The notes below the pieces were generated by a model. The model saw nothing but the letters and a program-made list of their open reading frames with translations. It did no database searches and was not told where the DNA came from. From assembly GCA_020851835.1 (NCBI GenBank), contig JADZBZ010000363.1, positions 1-9,207 of the forward strand: 9,207 bases of DNA, read 5' to 3'. The DNA is from Acidobacteriota bacterium (GTDB taxonomy: Bacteria; Acidobacteriota; Vicinamibacteria; Vicinamibacterales; UBA2999). Positions 4,426 through 9,207 of this stretch are shown here, piece by piece. The first letter of the stretch is position 1, and every line of letters starts with the position of its first letter. A program made the translations under genes and the position numbers.

Positions 4426-6942
4426 CTACCGTATTACCACACCCGCTGGGGCGAACTGCAGCGACGCGGCTCCACCGCCGGCCACCGACCCGGACCCGCT
4501 CACGGCCAGCGTGCCGGTGCCTGCGGACACCGGCTCGAAGAGGATGGCGGCCAGCAGCCCGGCCGTGGAGGCGCCCACCTGGTCTCCGGCCCGCACGATG
4601 GCGATGTCGATGCGGCCGGCGCCGGTGTCGACCTGCTGGGTAAAGGTGGGCGTCGCGCCGCCCTGGCGCATGAAGGTGCCCTCAGACACGCTGCGCACGC
4701 GCAGCAGCGCCGGATTGAACGTAATCGAAATCGTCACGGCCGTCAGCCGCGACGCACCCGCGATCGAGATGGGCACCGTGTACGGCCCGCTGCCGACGCG
4801 CATCTCAGTCGGCGGGCTCACCGTCACGCGCGCACCGGCCGCCGCATCCGTCGGCGCGGGCGCGGCCGGCGGCTCGGTGACGGCCGGCGCGGGCGGCACA
4901 GGCGTTCCAAACAGGTTCGGAGGTGTGCCTCCGGGCGGCGTCGCGGCCGCCGGCGCGGGCTCCACGGGCTGGAACACGGTAACCCCGCTCGTTGGCGGCG
5001 GTGTCTCGACCGGAACGCCTATCGTCCCGGGAATGGGAGACGACCCGGGCGGCAGTTGCGGCTTCAACCCGGCCGCGCCCGACGGCACCACCGCTGCCGG
5101 CGTGCCCTGCGGCATCGGCTGCGCCCCCGTCGTCCCCGCTGCCGACGGAGCCGCCGTACCCGGTGGCGGCTCGCCGGGCGCCGGTTCGGCGCCGACGCTG
5201 ATGATCGGCGGCGGCCCGCCGATGGCCATGTTGCTCTGGGTGCCCACGTAGATGGGGCTCAGGTCGCTCGCCGTCAGCTCGTGGGTCCGGATGATGCGCG
5301 GCGTCAACAGCATCACGATGTCCGACTGGCGGATGGACTCGTCATTGCCCGAAAAGAGCTGCTTGACCAGCGGCAGACGCAGCACGCCGGGAAACCCGCG
5401 GAGCGACCGCCGCTCGTCCTCGCGCAGCAGGCCGGCAAGCAGGTTCGCCTCCCCGTCGCGCAGGCGAAGCTTGGTGACCACCTTGCGGGACAGGAACGAC
5501 GGCAGGTTCTGGCCCGCGATGTTGGTGTCCTGCCCGCGCGAGCTGCTCTCGACCGACAGCTCCAGGATGATCTCCCCTTCGTAGGTCACCCGCGGCGTCA
5601 TCTCGACGATGACGCCCACCGTGCGGTAGGCAAACGACGTGAGGGGCTGGGTGGCCGCGCCGCCGCCGGCAATCGGCGTGAAGGTCGTGCTCGGCACGGG
5701 GACGTCCTCGCCGAGGTTGAGCGTGAGCTTCTGGCCCTCGGCGCCTCGCAACTGCGGCTTGGCCAGCGTCTTGGTGGACGAGTCGCTTTCGAGGAACCGC
5801 ATCACGGCGGCCGGCACCGCGAGATAGAAGTCGGCGGTGCTGATGCCGGTCGAGATGGTGTTGAGATTGAAGGGCGCGGGTGAGCCGACGCCGCTTGGCG
5901 CCGTGGCATTCGTGCCCGGCGAGGTTTCGGGCGAGAACACCCCGCCGACCGCGTAATCGGTGAGGTTGAGCCCGTACTGTTTGGCCCGCTCGCGATTCAC
6001 CTCGAGAATCTGCACGTCGACCACCACTTCGGCGCGAGGCTTGTCGTTCGAGCTGATCATCCGCTCGATGATCTGGACGACCGACCCGGTGGCGCGCACG
6101 GTGATGGTGTTCGCCGTCTTGTTGGCGACAATCGTCGGCTGGATGGCCACACCCGCCACCCGGACGATGCCGGTGATCAACTGCGAAATTTCGGTCGCGT
6201 CCGCGTGCGAGAGGAAGAAGGTGCGGATGACCTGCTCCTCGTACTGCGTGCGCTTCTGCGTCGTATCGGCGGCGACGATGATCGTCCGCTCGTTGAGCAC
6301 CTTGTAGAAGAGCTGATTGGCGATCATGATCTGCTGGAGCGCCTGCTCCAGCGTCACGCCTTCGAGGGTGAGCGTGATGGGTCGATCCTGGAAGTCGCGG
6401 TCGTAGGTGACGTTGATACCCGTCGCGTTGCCGATGAAGGTCAACACGTCGCGGATGCCTGCGTTGGTGAACCGGATGCTGAGCGGATCCCGGCTGGCGG
6501 GGTTGAGAATCGGTTCCGCCGACTGCCGCCGCGCCTCCTCGCGCAGTTTCTCAATCTCGGGCCGCGGCGCCGCGGCTTCGAGCCGATCGCGCAGCATGCG
6601 CTCGATCTCGCCGGCCCGCTGGGCCACCGGACGATTGCCCGGCTCGAACTCCAGCGCCTTGCGGTAGGCGCGAAGCGCCTCCTCGGGCTGTTCCGCCGTC
6701 TCGAACGCGCGGGCACGCGCCACGTAGATCTGAGATGCGGCGAGCATGGCCCGTTCGAGCGCGATCTTGTAATCCGGACGGTCGGGATCGTCCTGCAGGG
6801 CCTGGCGGTAGAAGCCCACCGCCGCGTCCCAGTCGCCCGCCTTGGCGGCTTCCTGGCCGCGCGTGAACGCGCGTCCTGTCGCACACGCGGCCAGCGACGC
6901 TGCCACGAGGAAGATGCCCGTTGTCCGCAATGCCGGTCTCAT
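4426..6942 (-). CDS. Outer-membrane secretin (GspD/PilQ superfamily) lipoprotein with TPR and C-terminal cohesin domain
   Basis: This 838-residue protein forms the outer-membrane channel of the machine. The signal peptide FLVAASLAAC has a lipobox with Cys20. Two TPR-like units follow (36-62, GDWDAAVGFYRQAL; 84-110, EQPEEALRAYRKAL). Next are a charged helix (118-142), an N0/STN domain (about 152-225, ITLTLEGVTLEQALQQIM) and an N1 domain (238-300). The secretin core (305-552) carries VDVQILEV, LAKPQLRG (393-400), VPVPSTT (414-420), VEMTPRV (446-452), LLAGLLRED (501-509), GFPGVLRLPLVKQLF (516-530) and DIVMLLTPRI (541-550). A Pro/Ala/Gly-rich linker spans 565-705. A cohesin-like beta domain occupies 706-838 (VPISIAGASRLTAVTISITFNPALL...). 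There is no AMIN domain as in proteobacterial PilQ. It sits where pilQ normally does after pilMNOP, but the pseudopilins behind it suit a GspD role, so no symbol is given. The ATG at 6942 is chosen for the signal peptide and an AGGTG five bases upstream. Confidence 0.93.
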   Translation of the reverse strand: MRPALRTTGIFLVAASLAACATGRAFTRGQEAAKAGDWDAAVGFYRQALQDDPDRPDYKIALERAMLAASQIYVARARAFETAEQPEEALRAYRKALEFEPGNRPVAQRAGEIERMLRDRLEAAAPRPEIEKLREEARRQSAEPILNPASRDPLSIRFTNAGIRDVLTFIGNATGINVTYDRDFQDRPITLTLEGVTLEQALQQIMIANQLFYKVLNERTIIVAADTTQKRTQYEEQVIRTFFLSHADATEISQLITGIVRVAGVAIQPTIVANKTANTITVRATGSVVQIIERMISSNDKPRAEVVVDVQILEVNRERAKQYGLNLTDYAVGGVFSPETSPGTNATAPSGVGSPAPFNLNTISTGISTADFYLAVPAAVMRFLESDSSTKTLAKPQLRGAEGQKLTLNLGEDVPVPSTTFTPIAGGGAATQPLTSFAYRTVGVIVEMTPRVTYEGEIILELSVESSSRGQDTNIAGQNLPSFLSRKVVTKLRLRDGEANLLAGLLREDERRSLRGFPGVLRLPLVKQLFSGNDESIRQSDIVMLLTPRIIRTHELTASDLSPIYVGTQSNMAIGGPPPIISVGAEPAPGEPPPGTAAPSAAGTTGAQPMPQGTPAAVVPSGAAGLKPQLPPGSSPIPGTIGVPVETPPPTSGVTVFQPVEPAPAAATPPGGTPPNLFGTPVPPAPAVTEPPAAPAPTDAAAGARVTVSPPTEMRVGSGPYTVPISIAGASRLTAVTISITFNPALLRVRSVSEGTFMRQGGATPTFTQQVDTGAGRIDIAIVRAGDQVGASTAGLLAAILFEPVSAGTGTLAVSGSGSVAGGGAASLQFAPAGVVIR

Positions 6943-7061
6943 TCGCACCTGTTGCACCCGCTGCCCCGCCCCAACCCCGAGATCACTGTTCGCCCCCGTC
7001 CCACGCCTGCCCGATCGCGTGCCGGCCGCGCCCGACACCCGGCGCAAATGTCCGCACCTGG
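6943..7061. other. 119-bp gap inside an otherwise tightly packed operon
   Basis: No gene is apparent. The 8-mer CAGGTGCG (minus strand) occurs at both ends, 7060-7053 just after the PilP-like stop and 6951-6944 just before the secretin ATG, where its AGG serves as the likely ribosome binding site. A CACCCGG heptamer lies at 7036-7042. I see no convincing promoter or terminator. The secretin frame stays open back to a TTG at 7047, but that extension has no signal-peptide character. Confidence 0.5.
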
Positions 7062-7625
7062 CTACTGCCCCGTCAATCGAATCGTCTGCCGGCCGCGGCC
7101 GTCGAGGTACATCAGCTCGATCGACTCGATCCCGATCTTCACGATGCGATACCGGCCGTCGATGATATCGCCTTCCCTGCCGTGCAGGGGCGACGGCGCG
7201 TCGCCCTGGCTCGGCACCAGCACGGCGAGCGTGGTTCCGTCGGCCTTCTCAACCACGCCGATGAACTTTAACGGAATCGGCGGCGGTGGTGGCGGACCGG
7301 CCGGCGCCGCCGGCGACTGCGGCGTCAGCGTCAAGGGCGGCGTCGGTTCCGTGCCGGGCTCCGCCACCGCGGGCGTCCGCCGCCCGAAACGAAACGGGTT
7401 CCGGCTCGCCGACGATGGCTCATCGCGCGGCGCCTCGAGGGCCGCGAGCCGCACGCTCTCGGCGGCCGGGAGCGGCGCCTCGCTGCTGGCCGCACGCCTG
7501 GAGGTTCCCTGCGGTGAGCGCGCCGACGGTGTGGCGGCCGCCGGTCCGAAGAACGCCCACGCCGCGGCACCAAGCACCAGCGCGACGGCCCCGCCGACGA
7601 GCCAGCGGCGCCGATCACTGAGCAT
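7062..7625 (-). CDS. pilP: PilP/GspC-like inner-membrane clamp protein
   Basis: The product has 187 residues. A basic start MLSDRRRW is followed by one membrane segment (about 9-26), a long Ala/Pro/Ser-rich periplasmic linker containing RNPFRFG (75-81) and a proline run (111-116), then a compact beta domain (119-184: LKFIGVVEKADGTTLAVLV, HGREGDIIDGRYRIVKIGIESIEL). This beta domain is the PilP/GspC homology-region type, which contacts the N0 domain of the secretin and links it to the inner-membrane complex. Canonical PilP is a lipoprotein; here there is no lipobox and the anchor is a transmembrane helix, as in GspC, but without a PDZ domain. Its start overlaps the end of pilO by 11 bp. The order pilM-N-O-this-secretin supports the name. 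Confidence 0.83.
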   Translation of the reverse strand: MLSDRRRWLVGGAVALVLGAAAWAFFGPAAATPSARSPQGTSRRAASSEAPLPAAESVRLAALEAPRDEPSSASRNPFRFGRRTPAVAEPGTEPTPPLTLTPQSPAAPAGPPPPPPIPLKFIGVVEKADGTTLAVLVPSQGDAPSPLHGREGDIIDGRYRIVKIGIESIELMYLDGRGRQTIRLTGQ

Positions 7626-8217
7626 GCGGCGTCGCCTGGTAGTAGGTGGACAGGTCCAGTGTCAGCGTGAGCGGCGCCTGCTGGTCCGCTCCCTCCGACA
7701 GAAAGACGTTGTCGATCACCAGGAAGTCTGTCGCGGTTTCGATGTCGTAAATCAGGGCGCGGATATCGTCGTAGTCGCCGGCCAGCGCATAACTCACCCG
7801 CAGGCGCCGCAGCGTCGACCCTCGGATCTCCTCGGGCGACGCGGCGCTGCGCTGAAAGGTCACAGCGTGATCGCGGGCCATCTGGCTGAGCTTGAGGTGC
7901 GTAATCCGGCGCGCCGCCGCGACATCGGTCGGCAGCACCGCGGTGTAGAAGCGCTGGAGATCCTTGGCGGCCTGCGCCGATCCGTCCCGCGTCTGCTCGG
8001 CCGCCGCCAACTCGGCACGCGCCGCGGCCAGTGCCTCGGCAGCGCCGGCCGCGCGTCGTTCCACCGCGTCGGCCGCCGAGAACATGGGGACGACGACCAG
8101 ACCGAGAATGCCGATGTTGACGGCCAATGCGGCGCCCAGCACGACAACCCACGAGCGGTAGTCGCGCGTGACGCGCGAGAGCGGCACCGCCTCCGCCATG
8201 CCGAAGAGCGCCTTCAT
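7615..8217 (-). CDS. pilO: PilO-like (GspM-like) alignment-complex protein
   Basis: The product has 200 residues: a short cytoplasmic N-terminus, one membrane helix (about 22-46), an Ala/Glu-rich coiled coil (50-90, AVERRAAGAAEALAAARAEL) and a ferredoxin-like periplasmic domain (about 104-195; LSQMARDHAVTFQ, LRVSYALAGDYDDIRALIYDIE, FLVIDNVFLS, LTLTLDLSTYY). This is the typical PilO layout; PilO pairs with PilN in the inner membrane. The ATG at 8217 has GGAGG seven bases upstream and overlaps the pilN stop in an ATGA (4 bp), so the two are translationally coupled. The open frame extends to 8979 only because it runs antisense-free through pilN in another frame; that extension is not real. Confidence 0.9.
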   Translation of the reverse strand: MKALFGMAEAVPLSRVTRDYRSWVVVLGAALAVNIGILGLVVVPMFSAADAVERRAAGAAEALAAARAELAAAEQTRDGSAQAAKDLQRFYTAVLPTDVAAARRITHLKLSQMARDHAVTFQRSAASPEEIRGSTLRRLRVSYALAGDYDDIRALIYDIETATDFLVIDNVFLSEGADQQAPLTLTLDLSTYYQATPHAQ

Positions 8218-8849
8218 CGCGGCGCCTCCGCGCGGGCGGTCACGGGGCCGTCGGCCGGCGCCGCCGGCTGGCCGGAGGCCGGCGAGGGCGTCGTGGGCAC
8301 CGTCTGGTAGTAGCCCTGGATAACCGAGCGCAGCGTGCCGTCGTCCTGCGCCTCTTCCTGCCGCGAAAGCACCTCGCGGAAGGCGCCGGTCTGCTCGAGC
8401 GCATCGATGAACCCATCGAGGTCCTCCACCCGGCGCGAGACGACGGTGACAGCCACCAGGAAGCGCCCGGCCTGATCCACCTGAGGCGTCACCGACGCGA
8501 TGCGCACTTCGGGCGGCAGCGTCCGCTCGAAGCGGTTGAAAAGATCGGTCCACGAGAAGGCGCGGCGGTCGATCAGCTGATTGGCCTCGAGCGCAGCCGT
8601 TTGCACGGCGGCGAGCTGCTCGCGGTTGATCGTGCGCCGAATCCGCGCGGCTTCGGCGCGCTGGCCTGCGGCGTCGCGCTCGGCGGCTTCGGCCTGGCCC
8701 TGCACCTCGGCCCCGCGCGACTGCAACCGTAGCACCTGGACGGCGTTGAAGGCAGTGAGCGCGATGACGGCGGCTGCCACCAGACCGAGCACCGCGCGGA
8801 CCGGACGCTCGTTGTAGAAGGGTCGTGTCGAGAGGTTGGCGCGAGGCAT
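8214..8849 (-). CDS. pilN: PilN-like alignment-complex protein
   Basis: The product has 211 residues. The N-terminal cytoplasmic peptide ANLSTRPFYNERPV (4-17) is the conserved PilN motif that docks into the groove of PilM. A membrane helix follows (about 18-38), then a coiled coil (40-95, rich in Glu/Ala/Arg), a periplasmic domain (96-182: FSWTDLFNRFERTLPPEVRI, FLVAVTVVSRRVEDLDGFIDALEQTGAF) and a Pro/Ala-rich tail. It forms the inner-membrane complex with PilO. The start lies 2 bp after the pilM stop (TGA-GC-ATG), which suggests reinitiation or coupled translation. Confidence 0.92.
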   Translation of the reverse strand: MPRANLSTRPFYNERPVRAVLGLVAAAVIALTAFNAVQVLRLQSRGAEVQGQAEAAERDAAGQRAEAARIRRTINREQLAAVQTAALEANQLIDRRAFSWTDLFNRFERTLPPEVRIASVTPQVDQAGRFLVAVTVVSRRVEDLDGFIDALEQTGAFREVLSRQEEAQDDGTLRSVIQGYYQTVPTTPSPASGQPAAPADGPVTARAEAPR

Positions 8850-8851
8850 GC

Positions 8852-9207
8852 TCAGGCGGCCGTCCTCTCGCGGCTGAGGACGCCGACCAGGGGCGCCAGG
8901 GTATCAGCCAGGTCGGGGGTCGGGGCAATCCGGTCGGTGAGTGTCGCAGCGGTGCGCGGATCGACCACCTCGACACCAACGCCCAGGCGCCCCTCGAGGC
9001 CGCGGCGCACGACCTCGGAACCGGTCAGCGCCGCGCTGCCGGCCAGCCACACGCGGGTGATGCCGCCCCCCTGCAGGCGGTCCTCGTAGTACATCGCCGT
9101 CTGGTGAATCAGGTCCGCCAGCGTGCCCTCGGATTCGTCCGACCGGTGGCGGAAGAAGATGAGGTGCTCGCCTCGCACCACTGCGAGCGTGATGTAGGTG
9201 TCGGCCA
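8852..9207 (-). CDS. pilM: PilM-like actin-fold ATPase, C-terminal part (5' end outside window)
   Basis: The frame runs off the window edge (upstream codons read A-D-T-Y-I-T-L-A-V); an internal GTG at 9181 is not the start. About 118 C-terminal residues are present. DTYITLAVVRGEHLIFFRH matches the paired strands of subdomain 2. TLADLIHQTAMYYEDRL is the long helix that follows. ITRVWLAGSAALTG fits the adenosine-contacting motif of actin-like PilM/FtsA/GspL proteins. GVGVEVVDPRTAAT and a short C-terminal helix end it. PilM is cytoplasmic, binds nucleotide and the PilN N-terminus, and is the cytoplasmic base of the pilus/secretion alignment complex. No membrane segment follows it, so it is PilM-like, not a GspL fusion. 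Confidence 0.88.
   Translation of the reverse strand, partial: ADTYITLAVVRGEHLIFFRHRSDESEGTLADLIHQTAMYYEDRLQGGGITRVWLAGSAALTGSEVVRRGLEGRLGVGVEVVDPRTAATLTDRIAPTPDLADTLAPLVGVLSRERTAA

Noticed and set aside
4417..5883. 488-codon plus-strand open frame
   Set aside because: It mirrors the cohesin, linker and core of the secretin on the other strand; it is Arg/His/Gly-rich with no fold or domain.
6205..8310. 701-codon plus-strand open frame opposite the secretin, pilP and pilO genes
   Set aside because: It is antisense to four well-recognised minus-strand proteins, has no recognisable domain and an Arg-rich composition. Long antisense frames are expected in GC-rich DNA.
8218..8979. Upstream extension of the pilO frame to 8979
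   Set aside because: It covers pilN in another frame; the ATG at 8217 with GGAGG and the ATGA overlap is the natural start.

Overview
The window comes from a GC-rich bacterial chromosome. Its gene content suggests Acidobacteriota, probably the Vicinamibacteria: a pilMNOP-type operon, a TPR-lipoprotein secretin with a C-terminal cohesin domain, and a pseudopilin of the 'YAMAALLV...REREAEL' type. That lineage call is inference from protein style, because no rRNA or other phylogenetic marker is present.

Right-hand block (positions 9207 down to 3486, minus strand). This is one compact operon for an envelope-spanning secretion or pilus-like machine. In order of transcription it holds the end of pilM (cut by the window edge), pilN, pilO, a pilP/gspC-like gene, a secretin, and two GspG-like pseudopilins. 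Most junctions are 2-bp gaps or 4- to 11-bp overlaps. The exceptions are 119 bp before the secretin and 17 bp before the last pseudopilin. PilM, PilN, PilO and the PilP-like protein should form the inner-membrane alignment complex leading to the secretin pore, and the pseudopilins would form the periplasmic piston. The ATPases, platform protein and prepilin peptidase are not in the window.

Middle block (3424 to 1180). A divergent pair starts within 30 bp of each other. Rightwards is a lipoprotein with two Ig-like and two PKD-like domains. Leftwards is an atypical pseudopilin that lacks Glu+5 and carries Gly/Pro-rich segments ending in FGxPGGG heptads. Between them lies what looks like a bidirectional sigma70-type promoter: both strands have a 17-bp-spaced -35/-10 pair, and the two -10 elements overlap. 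It would place the leftward transcript start on the A of its ATG and the rightward start about 11 nt upstream of a GTG. This is the most striking signal in the window.

Left-hand block (1072 to 1). A short HPF/RaiA-type ribosome hibernation factor is on the minus strand. It overlaps by 40 bp, tail to tail, the end of a serine hydrolase of the beta-lactamase/PBP fold whose N-terminus lies outside the window.

I saw no tRNA, rRNA, CRISPR array, insertion sequence or integrase. No stretch longer than 120 bp lacks a gene. I found no clearly new multi-gene system; the novelty lies in promoter architecture, protein domain architecture and a dispersed heptamer repeat.
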